From Vibrio profundi (GTDB lineage Bacteria > Pseudomonadota > Gammaproteobacteria > Enterobacterales > Vibrionaceae), in the NCBI RefSeq assembly GCF_005281835.1, contig NZ_RZIS01000002.1, forward strand, positions 558,001 through 622,000: DNA of 64,000 nt. Reading direction: 5' to 3'. The position numbers were made by a program, and so were the translations under genes. Shown one piece after another: positions 1-7,923 of the stretch. The notes beneath the pieces were generated by a model. It did not search any database and was not told the DNA's origin. It saw nothing but the letters and a program-made list of their open reading frames with translations. Within the stretch, counting starts at the first letter, position 1. Each line of letters starts with the position of its first letter.

Positions 1-291
1 GGCTTGGTGACTTGCCTAAATGTGCTAGACCAATGTGAGTCGCCTAAAACCTTAGTTGAAGCACTAATGGATGCAACCACTTTGAATGGGGTATTGGTAT
101 TGTCGTGCACATACCAGTGGAGTAAAAAGCATTTAAAAGAAGCCAATGAAGCAGTTGATGATATAAACGAATATTTTGGAAAGGGCTGGGAAAAGCTATC
201 GGAAGATGAAAATGAATACAAAATAAGGGTTAACGATCGGCATTCATTGCTTTTTCTTTCTCATATAGTCGCTTACAAAAAGATAGCCTAA
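1..291 (+). CDS. SAM-dependent methyltransferase, C-terminal fragment (5' end outside window)
   Basis: The frame is open to the first base of the window, so only the last 96 residues are seen. The visible part begins with a strand carrying a CLNVLDQC-type motif followed by a helix and a VLVLS strand. This is the arrangement of the second half of a class I Rossmann methyltransferase and recalls the DREV/METTL9-like group. The SAM-binding glycine loop would lie upstream and cannot be checked. The end reads FLSHIVAYKKIA, a plausible last strand. It is the first gene of a same-strand run of small unrelated genes. The substrate is unknown; the family call is moderate and rests on a fragment. Confidence 0.5.
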   Translation, partial: GLVTCLNVLDQCESPKTLVEALMDATTLNGVLVLSCTYQWSKKHLKEANEAVDDINEYFGKGWEKLSEDENEYKIRVNDRHSLLFLSHIVAYKKIA

Positions 292-441
292 TAACGTTGG
301 TACGTGCATATAACAAACGGTTTGATTTGATTCAGTAGGCGTGGCATTTTTGTTAGCAGTAATATTGTTGCGAAGTGCCTTGAGACGGTCAGGTCATTGC
401 ACCCCACTATGGTTTGTTCGCGAGTAAATATGGGATTCTAA

Positions 442-1326
442 ATGATAGGGATATCCTTCATTGTTGCTTCGGTGACACTTCAGGCTTTTGTTCTTTCAAA
501 GGTCAGTTATCAGTTTTCAAGTGCAGAGGTTATGACCTTTTCTGCACTTTCGTTTTTTCTTTGCTCTTTGTTGTTTGGGTTAAAGCTGCAGTTAAAAGGA
601 AAAGTGAAGATTACGAAGGAAAAAGCACGTTGTATTGCTACTCTAAATGTTCACACACTTTTGGCGTTTGGGGCTTTTCACTTGGCGTTGATTTTTTTAC
701 CAGCATCAAGTGCAGCGTTGTTTGAAACGTCAATAGCGCTCTTAGTTGTAGCCATACTAACAAAGGAAAGCCAGAACAGAATCCTTCAGACAATCCTAAT
801 AATAGCTTTCACTCTAGGGTTTGTTTTTGCAGCGAATGTACTGAATACGGATCTTATGCAGGGAATATTGTTGGCTGCATTAGCTGGTGTTGGGGCGGCG
901 ACAATTTCAGTTAGGTCTAATCGAGAAAATAGCAATGTTCTTTCTACTGATGAGGCTTTGGCATATAGGTTTGTCTTGTCCGCTTTAGCTACTTTCAGCT
1001 TTCTTTATATGTTCGATTCAGGGATGCAGGTTCCGGTAAGCTACTTTGAGGTGGTATTACTGTCACTGTTTGGTTTTGTTGCTCCTTTTTTCTTGCTGCA
1101 GAAAGGCATGGAAGTAACCAAGCCAGCATTAACTATAAGCTTACTTTCGATAATCCCAGTAATCTCATACTTTTTTGAATCCATTTTCTATTCATCGCCA
1201 TCGCTTATTGAAATGGTATTAATAACTAGTGCTATTTTACTCATAGTATTGTATTCAATTCGTGGGTTCATAAAGCAGACGAAGGCGACTTCAACAGCCG
1301 AAAGCTGCGAACAACAAAGTGTTTAA
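442..1326 (+). CDS. DMT-superfamily (EamA-like) membrane transporter
   Basis: The 294-residue protein is almost wholly hydrophobic, with about ten predicted membrane segments in two halves separated by a short polar loop near residue 160. That is the usual size and fold of EamA/DMT permeases, which export metabolites or drugs across the inner membrane. The first segment starts at residue 2, so the N-terminus is tight. The ribosome binding site is poor (GGGA about seven bases upstream), and an alternative start is possible. The polar C-terminal tail ends just before a non-coding spacer. No partner gene is adjacent and the substrate cannot be predicted. It belongs to the cassette-like cluster at the start of the window. 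Confidence 0.7.
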   Translation: MIGISFIVASVTLQAFVLSKVSYQFSSAEVMTFSALSFFLCSLLFGLKLQLKGKVKITKEKARCIATLNVHTLLAFGAFHLALIFLPASSAALFETSIALLVVAILTKESQNRILQTILIIAFTLGFVFAANVLNTDLMQGILLAALAGVGAATISVRSNRENSNVLSTDEALAYRFVLSALATFSFLYMFDSGMQVPVSYFEVVLLSLFGFVAPFFLLQKGMEVTKPALTISLLSIIPVISYFFESIFYSSPSLIEMVLITSAILLIVLYSIRGFIKQTKATSTAESCEQQSV

Positions 1327-1419
1327 TAATGACGTCGTGAGCTCGTTTCGTTTCGCGTACGATGTGGTGTGCTAATTTGGGTACACCTTAATGCGGCTAC
1401 ATGTGATAAGGAGATTACA

Positions 1420-1836
1420 GTGAGTATCGAATACAAAATAAATCAGCAGATCTCGGCTGATGAGTTTATTGATTTGCTTAAGCGTTCAACGCTGGGCGAA
1501 CGTCGGCCGATAGAAAATCTTAAGTGCATCAAAGGTATGTTAGCTAATAGTAATTTAATAGTAACCGCTTGGGATGGTAGTAAGCTCGTTGGCATTTCTC
1601 GCTCAGTAACAGATTTTCACTATTGCTGCTATCTGTCGGATTTAGCGGTTGATGAAGAATATCAAAGATTGGGGATCGGTAAGCAGTTACAGGTTCAGAC
1701 GCAAGGTCAAATCGAACCAACTTGTAAACTATTTTTAATCGCAGCCCCAGCAGCGAATGACTATTATGGGCAAATTGGCTACACAAAAAATGAGCGTTGT
1801 TGGGTACTGGAACGCGGCCGAGAAATTATCACATAA
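1420..1836 (+). CDS. GNAT-family N-acetyltransferase
   Basis: This 138-residue protein has a GNAT fold. The motif A strand-loop-helix is seen at SDLAVDEEYQRLGIGKQL, with the acetyl-CoA-binding QRLGIG loop, and motif B follows as the AAPAANDYYGQIGY segment typical of small GNATs. The GTG start at 1420 is chosen because AAGGAG lies six bases upstream; a longer in-frame reading from 1369 has no ribosome binding site. The acceptor substrate is unknown. It sits alone between non-coding spacers in a run of unrelated genes containing three further, non-paralogous GNATs, a pattern common in Vibrio gene-cassette arrays. Confidence 0.75.
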   Translation: MSIEYKINQQISADEFIDLLKRSTLGERRPIENLKCIKGMLANSNLIVTAWDGSKLVGISRSVTDFHYCCYLSDLAVDEEYQRLGIGKQLQVQTQGQIEPTCKLFLIAAPAANDYYGQIGYTKNERCWVLERGREIIT

Positions 1837-1965
1837 TACGAAGTTCAGGCAGCCTTGTTAGGTTTGGCGGTCTTCGTTCAAAGTACTTATGCAGTGTTTT
1901 TGGCTATGTGTCAGTGTTATTCATACGTTAATTATTAGGTGATTGAACTTTGGGAGGCAATCAAG

Positions 1966-2205
1966 TTGGTTCAAACTTACGGTTCAGAAGAGACCAAAGC
2001 GTTTTGCTGCAATTGTAAAAAGGTGACGCTTCATAAGTATAAAAGTTTTTCTAAATCAGAAGAAACATCGGTAAAAGAAATGAAAGGTTTCTTTTCTGGT
2101 TTATTCGGAGCAATAGCGAGCGCTTTAATGGAAGGTGAGCCTACAGGTGATTACCAGTGCTGCGTATGCGGAACGAATTTACATACACCAGATTATCTGG
2201 ATTGA
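1966..2205 (+). CDS. small double-CxxC (zinc-ribbon-like) protein of unknown function
   Basis: The 79-residue protein has two cysteine knuckles, CCNC at residues 14-17 and CCVC at residues 65-68. Each contains a CxxC pair that could together bind one zinc ion. Between them lie a lysine-rich stretch and a hydrophobic helix (FFSGLFGAIASALM). The start is assigned to TTG at 1966 because GGGAGG (1952-1957) is placed eight bases upstream. The alternative GTG at 1939 adds nine residues but has no ribosome binding site. I do not recognise a family. It could be a nucleic-acid or protein-binding zinc ribbon, possibly membrane-touching. It is one of the cassette-like genes of the first 4 kb. Confidence 0.5.
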   Translation: MVQTYGSEETKAFCCNCKKVTLHKYKSFSKSEETSVKEMKGFFSGLFGAIASALMEGEPTGDYQCCVCGTNLHTPDYLD

Positions 2206-2287
2206 GGTTTACGTTACGGCACAATGACTCAGTTCGGGATGATGTACACATTAACCAGCTGAACGCGAAAGGTATGAAGGAGACTAC

Positions 2288-2845
2288 ATGAGAATAGTTG
2301 AAGCAAAGCAATCGGATCTAGAGCCTTTCTTTGAATATCTAGAGGCTCACCTTCTTGAAAATGCGAATGATGACTCTCCACTTTTCCAGCCAATATCTAA
2401 AGAAAACTGTCTAGTATCAGAGCAACTTAAGGCTAAATTTAGAGATGGTTTCGAGTGCCGCATTGGTCAACATGGTTGGAGAAAGCTCTGGGTCATAAAA
2501 GATTCTCATCAACGAGTTGTGGGACATATCGATTTACGTCATTACAACGAAGAGTATAAATTTCACCGTGCGTTGCTGGGCATGGGAGTTGATTCGAGTT
2601 TAAGAAAACAAGGTTTAGGGGTAAAACTGATTGAGTGTGCCGCTCAATTTTGTAATGAGAGCTCACATATCGATTGGTTAGATCTAAATGTTCTTTCCGA
2701 TAATTTTCCTGCGAAAAATCTGTATTTGAAATGTGGTTTTGAAATAGTCGGAGAAAAATCAGATTGCTACCGCATAGAAGGGACAGCGGTGTCAGAAACC
2801 ACAATGACGCTAAGTACGAAAAATCACGCAGAACAAAGTATTTAG
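2288..2845 (+). CDS. GNAT-family N-acetyltransferase
   Basis: A 185-residue acetyltransferase with an ATG start preceded by AAGGAG (2278-2283). The acetyl-CoA motif A is GMGVDSSLRKQGLGVKLI, and a conserved C-terminal segment NFPAKNLYLKCGFEIVGE matches the usual N-x-A-x-x-L-Y-x-x-x-G-F signature of GNATs. The central strand WVIKDSHQRVVGHIDLR is the typical fold core. The acceptor is unknown; small-molecule or protein N-terminal acetylation are both possible. It is not closely similar to the other three acetyltransferases nearby, so the cluster is not a simple tandem duplication. Confidence 0.75.
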   Translation: MRIVEAKQSDLEPFFEYLEAHLLENANDDSPLFQPISKENCLVSEQLKAKFRDGFECRIGQHGWRKLWVIKDSHQRVVGHIDLRHYNEEYKFHRALLGMGVDSSLRKQGLGVKLIECAAQFCNESSHIDWLDLNVLSDNFPAKNLYLKCGFEIVGEKSDCYRIEGTAVSETTMTLSTKNHAEQSI

Positions 2846-2922
2846 TTATTGATTCTCAAGGCTTGGCACCTTTCTGTCTGAGCCAGTCTTTTAGCATAAT
2901 GGACTCGGTTAGATAGTGGTTC

Positions 2923-2946
2923 GTTCATTCGTTCATTCGTTCATTT
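2923..2946 (+). repeat. 8-bp tandem repeat (GTTCATTC x3)
   Basis: Three adjacent 8-base units GTTCATTC, GTTCATTC and GTTCATTT lie 17 bases before the start of the acetyltransferase at 2964. The tract is in the leader or promoter zone and could change length by slippage, which would alter spacing rather than reading frame. There is no direct evidence of function. Confidence 0.7.
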
Positions 2947-2963
2947 GTTAATGAGAGAGATAG

Positions 2964-3494
2964 ATGGAAACTGAAAGGCTAAAGCTGTTGCCTCCTTCAA
3001 TGGAGTATCAACCTTTAATGCTAGAAGCGATACAAGAAAGCCAAGACGAGCTTGGTGTTTATCTTCCTTGGGTTCAGTGTGCGCTAACTGAAGCTGAATC
3101 TATCGAAAATACCAAGCAAGCGATAAACAACTTTGAGAACTTTGAAGGTGAGTTGCGCTACTCAATTATTGAGAAAAACACGGGACGTTTTCTTGGTGCG
3201 ATAGGGTTAATCATTCGGGATAAAGCAGTACCGTACTTTGAAATTGGTTATTGGTTGCGTAGTTCGAGTGTTGGGCATGGCTTTGTATCCGAAGCTGTTA
3301 AAGCAGTAGAAACTTACGCATTTAAGGAACTTCACGCTAATCGACTTGAAATCAAAGCTGCCGAGCATAATCTGAAAAGCCGTTCTGTAGCAGAGCGTGG
3401 GGGATATACTTTCGAAGGGATACTCCGAAACGACCGAAGGCTACCATCAGGTGAATTGAGTGGCACCGCGGTTTATGCAAAAACGGCCTTATAG
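2964..3494 (+). CDS. RimJ/RimL-type GNAT acetyltransferase
   Basis: The 176-residue protein opens with METERLKLLPPS, the usual first strand of RimJ/RimL/SpeG-like acetyltransferases. It continues with FEIGYWLRSSSVGHGFVSEA, the strand plus acetyl-CoA loop (VGHGF), and NLKSRSVAERGGYTFEG, the C-terminal motif B. Known members acetylate ribosomal protein N-termini or polyamines and antibiotics. Sequence alone does not decide the substrate, but the RimL-like start favours an alpha-amino acceptor. A GAGAGA ribosome site lies about six bases upstream of the ATG. An 8-bp tandem repeat precedes the gene and an inverted repeat follows it. Confidence 0.8.
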   Translation: METERLKLLPPSMEYQPLMLEAIQESQDELGVYLPWVQCALTEAESIENTKQAINNFENFEGELRYSIIEKNTGRFLGAIGLIIRDKAVPYFEIGYWLRSSSVGHGFVSEAVKAVETYAFKELHANRLEIKAAEHNLKSRSVAERGGYTFEGILRNDRRLPSGELSGTAVYAKTAL

Positions 3495-3495
3495 C

Positions 3496-3536
3496 TAACA
3501 ATGCCACCGCTTCTGTCAATGTGTAGCATTGTTAGT
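3496..3536. repeat. inverted repeat (10-bp perfect arms, 21-base loop)
   Basis: CTAACAATGC at 3496-3505 is the exact reverse complement of GCATTGTTAG at 3527-3536. The element starts two bases after the preceding stop codon and has no T-tract after it, so it is not a standard intrinsic terminator. Its TAAC...GTTA ends recall recombination-site arms of gene cassettes, but the core consensus is not fully met. Confidence 0.55.
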
Positions 3537-3622
3537 TTAAATTGATTTAATGACTATGGTGCTCTTTTTTTGGATTAGTTGTAGACCTGTAGGCTGGCTT
3601 GAAGGAGTGTTAACGAATAGGT

Positions 3623-4072
3623 ATGAATTTCGAACATAAAAAGGTAGAGCCAAATAACTCAGACTTTCGCCTACTGGTCGCTGAGCTGAACTCATCTCTT
3701 AATCAGATAACTGGTGATTCAGGTGAAAGTTCGTTTGCGTATGAAGCTTTTAATCCATTGAAAGATGGATGTATCGTAGTATATCTGAATGATGTCGCTG
3801 TCGCATGTGGAGTGTTTAGACATCATGTGCGGGGCATTTGTGAACTTAAACGAATGTACTCAAAAAAGTCTGGTGCAGGCTCTTATTTATTAACGCAACT
3901 CGAATGTTACGCAGTTAATAAAGGCTATCAAGAGGCTGTCTTATCAACACGTAGAGTTAACTCAAAAGCTATGGGCTTTTATGCGCGCCATTCGTACTCT
4001 GAAACATGTGCGTATGGAAAATATGTTGGTGTAAGTCGGTCAATCTGTCTATCAAAAGTGCTAGAAGCGTAA
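3623..4072 (+). CDS. GNAT-family N-acetyltransferase
   Basis: A 149-residue protein with GNAT features: ACGVFRHHVRGICELKRMYS is the core strand pair and motif A start, KKSGAGSYLL is a shortened acetyl-CoA loop, and NSKAMGFYARHSYSE is the C-terminal motif. The first arm carries an ELKRMYV-like segment common in small PhnO-type acetyltransferases. An in-frame stop at 3611 fixes the start at the ATG at 3623. The ribosome site is weak, since AAGGAG at 3602-3607 is too distant. It converges on glgX. The acceptor is unknown. Confidence 0.7.
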   Translation: MNFEHKKVEPNNSDFRLLVAELNSSLNQITGDSGESSFAYEAFNPLKDGCIVVYLNDVAVACGVFRHHVRGICELKRMYSKKSGAGSYLLTQLECYAVNKGYQEAVLSTRRVNSKAMGFYARHSYSETCAYGKYVGVSRSICLSKVLEA

Positions 4073-4119
4073 TAAGCAATCCCCCAGATTGTGAAAGCTC
4101 AATCGCCTGTGGTAGTGAG

Positions 4120-6165
4120 TTATTTTTCAAACAATACAAACACACTGCGGGCCGTTACGATTTTCTCCCTACCGTTGAATGCTTTTGCTTGTTCAATATC
4201 TACAATGTCGTTATGTTCACTAGCGCCGGTATCGATGATTTGATGCCAAACCCCTTGTTTTGGCTGGGGGATTGAAAAGGTTAAGTCTTCCCAATACGCG
4301 TTAAATACAATATACATACGTAATTTTATAATCGGGTGCAGCAAAGAAACCGCAAGTGAATGGGAATGGTTTGCCCAGTCTGGTTGAAAAGGGCGTATTC
4401 CATGCCACTCTAGTTCAGCATTTCGAATTGTATCTTGGAGGGTTATATGGGTATTCCACTCTATCGACGGCTCATTGGTACGCAGATGTATTAAAGCTGT
4501 GACGAATCGATGTAGGTCGGCGTGTTCTTCTAATTTGCCCCAATCCATCCAGCTTATCGCGTTGTCTTGGCAGTAAGCGTTATTGTTTCCCCCTTGTGTA
4601 CGCCTGATTTCATCGCCCATATTGAGCATTGGGGTACCTAAAGAAAGGAACATGGTGACTAGCATATTTTTGCATTGCCGAGTTCGAAGACCTTCAATAC
4701 TCGTATCGTCTGTAGGCCCCTCTACACCATAATTCGCTGCAAGGTTATGGTGTTCACCGTCTTGGTTATTTTCGCCGTTTTCGTGGTTTTGTTTGGTGCT
4801 GTAACTGACAAGATCATTGAGGGTGAAGCCATCGTGAGCACAGACAAAGTTAATCGATCTATGTTCACTATGGTTACATTGTGAATAAACATCGGGCGAC
4901 CCCATTAAACGTTGAGCAAAAGCCGTGATAACACCTTGGTCGCCTCGCCAAAACGCTCGAACGTCGTCCCTGAATTTGCCATTCCATTCGACCCATCTGT
5001 CCCCTACGAACGAGCCAACTTGATAGAGACCTCCTGCGTCCCATGCTTCTGCGATGATTTTAGTACCAGAAAGGATAGGGTCGGAATCGATAGAAAGCAG
5101 TAATGGTGGTTCAATGAGTGGTACACCAAAGCTGTCACGCGATAGCACAGAAGCTAGGTCAAAACGAAAGCCATCGACTCTCATTTCTGTTACCCAGTAG
5201 TGTAACGCGTCCATTATCATTCTACGCGCTACGCTATGGTTAGCATTAATGGTGTTTCCGCAGCCACTGTAATTCGCATAATCCGAACCGTTTATCATGT
5301 AGTAAGCATCTGCTTGGTACCCTTTCATGCCTAAAGTCGGGCCTTGTTTTCCTCCTTCAGCAGTATGATTAAAAACCACATCTAAGATAACGTCGATATC
5401 GGCTGCATGCAGCGCTTTCACCAAAGTCTTAAACTCTTGAACTGCCGTGGATGCTTTTCCATCACTAGCATATTGAGCATGGGTTGCAAAAAAATTGAGC
5501 GGACTGTATCCCCAATAATTCTTTTTATCATGAGGGGCGTCAAGCGCGTCAAATTGCTGAATGGGCATCAGTTCAACCGCCGTGATACCGAGCGCTTTTA
5601 GGTAATCAATTTTTTCAATCAGCCCGAGATAACTACCTCGCAGAGGCTCGTTTACTCCGGAGTTTTCATGCTTAGTAAACCCCGCAACGTGGAGCTCATA
5701 AACCACCGTTTTGTTGAATGGGTGTTTCGGCGGTGAATCTTCTCCCCAGTCAAACAAACTATGGTCAATGACTTGGCTTTTGATGGACTTAGCGTGATTG
5801 GTGTTCTGGTGACGAGAGCTTCGATTGTATTCTTGGGGAATTACTAACGCGTGGGCATATGGGTCGAGTAGAGAAGAAAAGTGCTGCGATGACGATTCGC
5901 CATGTTTAACATCGAAACTGTACAGCTGCCCATGACCGATATTGGCAACCCAAATACACCAGTAGTTCCCTTGTTTGTGTATGGTGGTGTCGAGCTCAAA
6001 TTGACGACTTGGCGTTTCATCGCCTTCAGATTCATATAAATTGAGAATGACTCGGCTGGCGGATTTGGAATACACGCTGAAGTTAGTGCCATCATTTTTG
6101 ATTGAAGCACCCAGTGGGTAGGGTGTCCCTATCCAAGTGTAGATATCGCATTGCTGAGTATTCAT
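4120..6165 (-). CDS. glgX: glycogen debranching enzyme GlgX (isoamylase-type GH13)
   Basis: GlgX hydrolyses alpha-1,6 branch links of limit dextrins during glycogen breakdown in the cytoplasm. The 681-residue protein begins with a CBM48/isoamylase N-terminal domain (YPLGASIKNDGTNFSVYS, residues 16-33) and continues into a GH13 barrel. The barrel motifs are DVVFNH at 262-267, GFRFD with the nucleophile D336, IAEAWD with the acid/base E373, and AHDG at 443-446. The start is the ATG at 6165 with AGGA just upstream; a longer frame to 6270 has no support. No signal peptide is present. It stands alone, convergent with a GNAT gene, and no glgBCA genes are in view. Other starch- or glycogen-related genes in the window lie at 32193 and 41567. 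Confidence 0.93.
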   Translation of the reverse strand: MNTQQCDIYTWIGTPYPLGASIKNDGTNFSVYSKSASRVILNLYESEGDETPSRQFELDTTIHKQGNYWCIWVANIGHGQLYSFDVKHGESSSQHFSSLLDPYAHALVIPQEYNRSSRHQNTNHAKSIKSQVIDHSLFDWGEDSPPKHPFNKTVVYELHVAGFTKHENSGVNEPLRGSYLGLIEKIDYLKALGITAVELMPIQQFDALDAPHDKKNYWGYSPLNFFATHAQYASDGKASTAVQEFKTLVKALHAADIDVILDVVFNHTAEGGKQGPTLGMKGYQADAYYMINGSDYANYSGCGNTINANHSVARRMIMDALHYWVTEMRVDGFRFDLASVLSRDSFGVPLIEPPLLLSIDSDPILSGTKIIAEAWDAGGLYQVGSFVGDRWVEWNGKFRDDVRAFWRGDQGVITAFAQRLMGSPDVYSQCNHSEHRSINFVCAHDGFTLNDLVSYSTKQNHENGENNQDGEHHNLAANYGVEGPTDDTSIEGLRTRQCKNMLVTMFLSLGTPMLNMGDEIRRTQGGNNNAYCQDNAISWMDWGKLEEHADLHRFVTALIHLRTNEPSIEWNTHITLQDTIRNAELEWHGIRPFQPDWANHSHSLAVSLLHPIIKLRMYIVFNAYWEDLTFSIPQPKQGVWHQIIDTGASEHNDIVDIEQAKAFNGREKIVTARSVFVLFEK

Positions 6166-6645
6166 CTTTTGTCCTGCTTTCTGCCCGATAGAACAAACAT
6201 AGAATCGATTAGAGAAAGAGATCCACACCAGCTGGAGGGATTTCGAAGTCAAAAGTGAAATCTGTGCCATTGCTAATAGAAAACACGTTTTTAACTAACA
6301 GTATGCTCAGCATAGAAAGGCTGAGTTTTGGCTACTGCGGAATTACGATTCAAAGCATGAGCAGAAAACGGTGTTATGAAGCTCACCTTTTGATGTTATA
6401 GGCGTGGGGGGACCGATAACCTTACTTATAACGTGTCACTTTAATGGTCGAATTCCACCAGTAGCATTCAAGCTGGTGATGTTTTGTGGTGCCTTAAATT
6501 ATCAAACATATTGGATGAGAATGAACTTGGAACTGAGTTCAATAATCGTCAAAGTAATGTTGAAATGGGAACGAAAAATGTTTCTTCTTCATTCGAAGAA
6601 CATCGTTTCAGACAGTATGATTCCAAAGTATTTAGGTAGAGAAGT
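6166..6645. other. intergenic region between divergent glgX and acetyltransferase genes
   Basis: This 480-base stretch separates two divergently transcribed genes and must hold both promoters. I see no convincing coding sequence: the one open frame on the + strand (6404-6652) lacks a ribosome site and protein-like composition. No recognisable RNA or repeat was found. Confidence 0.5.
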
Positions 6646-7218
6646 ATGTTAAGCAACAGAGAAAAAAGCCATGTCAGTGGGATGCTTTATAACCCAGATA
6701 CAGAAGGGTTGCCTGAAGACAGAATTAAGGCTGCTAAATTATGTCACCAGATCAGTACAAGCTTTGAACCCGATGAAAAGAGCACTCTTATACAAAGCCT
6801 GTTTGGTCGCTCAGATGAAACGACTCAGTTGAATGGAAATTTCTTTTGTGACTACGGTTATAACATCGAGGTGGGCAAAAACTTTTACATTAATACCAAT
6901 GGCGTCATTCTTGATTGTGGCAAAGTCATCATAGGTGACTACGTTATGGTAGGGCCGAATGTGACAATCTGTACTGCGGGCCACCCACTTGACGCGGCTA
7001 CTCGCTACACTTATGAAGAATTTGCTAAGCCCATTCACATCGCTGATAAAGTATGGATTGGCGCCAATGTGGTTATTTTACCCGGTGTGAATATCGGTTT
7101 TGGTGCTGTTGTCGGGGCGGGGAGCGTTGTGACAAAAGATGTCCCTGCCAATACGGTTGTCGTAGGAAATCCTGCCAAAGTAGTCAAAGATAATATAAAC
7201 GCGGCCGACCAACCATAA
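6646..7218 (+). CDS. maa: maltose O-acetyltransferase-like hexapeptide-repeat enzyme
   Basis: A 190-residue sugar O-acetyltransferase of the LacA/Maa/NodL group, which transfers acetyl from acetyl-CoA to maltose, glucose or similar sugars. The N-terminal Mac domain is visible (KSHVSGMLYNPDTEGLPEDR). The left-handed beta-helix follows with repeated I/V-G-x-x hexads (IGDYVMVGPNV, IGANVVILPGVNIGFGAVVGAGSVVTKD). The catalytic histidine lies in CTAGHPLD and the VVVGNPAKVVK closing motif is intact. Length matches Maa of E. coli. A possible link to the neighbouring glycogen-debranching gene is only positional. It may prefer another sugar. Confidence 0.85.
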   Translation: MLSNREKSHVSGMLYNPDTEGLPEDRIKAAKLCHQISTSFEPDEKSTLIQSLFGRSDETTQLNGNFFCDYGYNIEVGKNFYINTNGVILDCGKVIIGDYVMVGPNVTICTAGHPLDAATRYTYEEFAKPIHIADKVWIGANVVILPGVNIGFGAVVGAGSVVTKDVPANTVVVGNPAKVVKDNINAADQP

Positions 7219-7407
7219 AGCACCTTAGTCAATTGGTTACCTCACTTCTACGCTCAGCGCGTGTATTGAATGAGTAGGCGCTATGCTTTGTATTCAATAA
7301 TGAATCTTAAGTTGTGGCATTTTTGGTGTGAAGTGTCTCGTACGATTGTATGAACGGTTCTCAACTTGAACCTTTGCTAAAGCATTATAGCTCTAACGGA
7401 GGTCACT

Positions 7408-7773
7408 ATGAACAAAATGGATTTCATTCAATTGCACTTAATTGAGAAAGGTATCCCAGCGGATTTAACTCGAGACAATTATAATCTCTGGTCACGACTA
7501 CTATGTACTGAGACTAAGCCACTTGTTTTTCAATCGCCATTTACTGTACTTATTAAACAAGGTTTGCTGTTTGGACTAGTGTGGGGCGCGTTAATGTGGC
7601 TCATACTTTGGCATTCAATCCCTGAACACTGGTTTCGCTATTTGTGTACTTCTCTTGTTTTCGGCATGTTCATGGGAGGTTTCGTGGCGATTCGGATTGT
7701 AAAGGCACGTAAAAAAATTGGGAATATGAGCTGGGAAAAATGGTGTAAAACTAATTACGAACAAGATTCTTAA
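7408..7773 (+). CDS. small inner-membrane protein, DUF6404-like
   Basis: The 121-residue protein has a soluble N-terminal helix region (FIQLHLIEKGIPADLTRDNY), two membrane helices (about residues 50-68 and 76-95) and a basic cytoplasmic tail ending in an MSWEKW motif. The pattern of a short N-terminal domain, two helices with a W-G-x-x-M-W and M-G-G-F glycine pattern, and a terminal W resembles DUF6404 proteins of Vibrio. The match is by memory of the pattern. A GGAGG ribosome site stands six bases before the ATG. Function is unknown and it has no operon partner. Confidence 0.6.
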   Translation: MNKMDFIQLHLIEKGIPADLTRDNYNLWSRLLCTETKPLVFQSPFTVLIKQGLLFGLVWGALMWLILWHSIPEHWFRYLCTSLVFGMFMGGFVAIRIVKARKKIGNMSWEKWCKTNYEQDS

Positions 7774-7869
7774 AGGTTGGACTGTGCTTAGCTATCCGCT
7801 TGGCTGGCATGGGCCAGCGATAGGGCTTAATGACTAACAGTAATCCTAAAAACTGGCTTATCTGAATTA

Positions 7870-7902
7870 ATGAGCTGAAACACATAGTGAATTTCAGCTC
7901 AT
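7870..7902. repeat. perfect 11-bp inverted repeat downstream of the M14 hydrolase gene
   Basis: ATGAGCTGAAA (7870-7880) and TTTCAGCTCAT (7892-7902) form a perfect stem with an 11-base loop. It lies 22 bases beyond the stop codon of the minus-strand gene at 7924. No T-run follows on either strand, so it may be a stabilising 3' hairpin rather than an intrinsic terminator. Confidence 0.5.
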
Positions 7903-7923
7903 AGAAGTCAACGCTGAATAATG

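Noticed and set aside
414..725. 103-codon frame overlapping the start of the DMT gene
   Set aside because: Lies in another frame of a convincing membrane-protein gene and has no protein-like features.
6404..6652. 82-codon + strand frame upstream of the maltose-type acetyltransferase
   Set aside because: No ribosome site, no family-like segments, low-complexity composition; best seen as intergenic.
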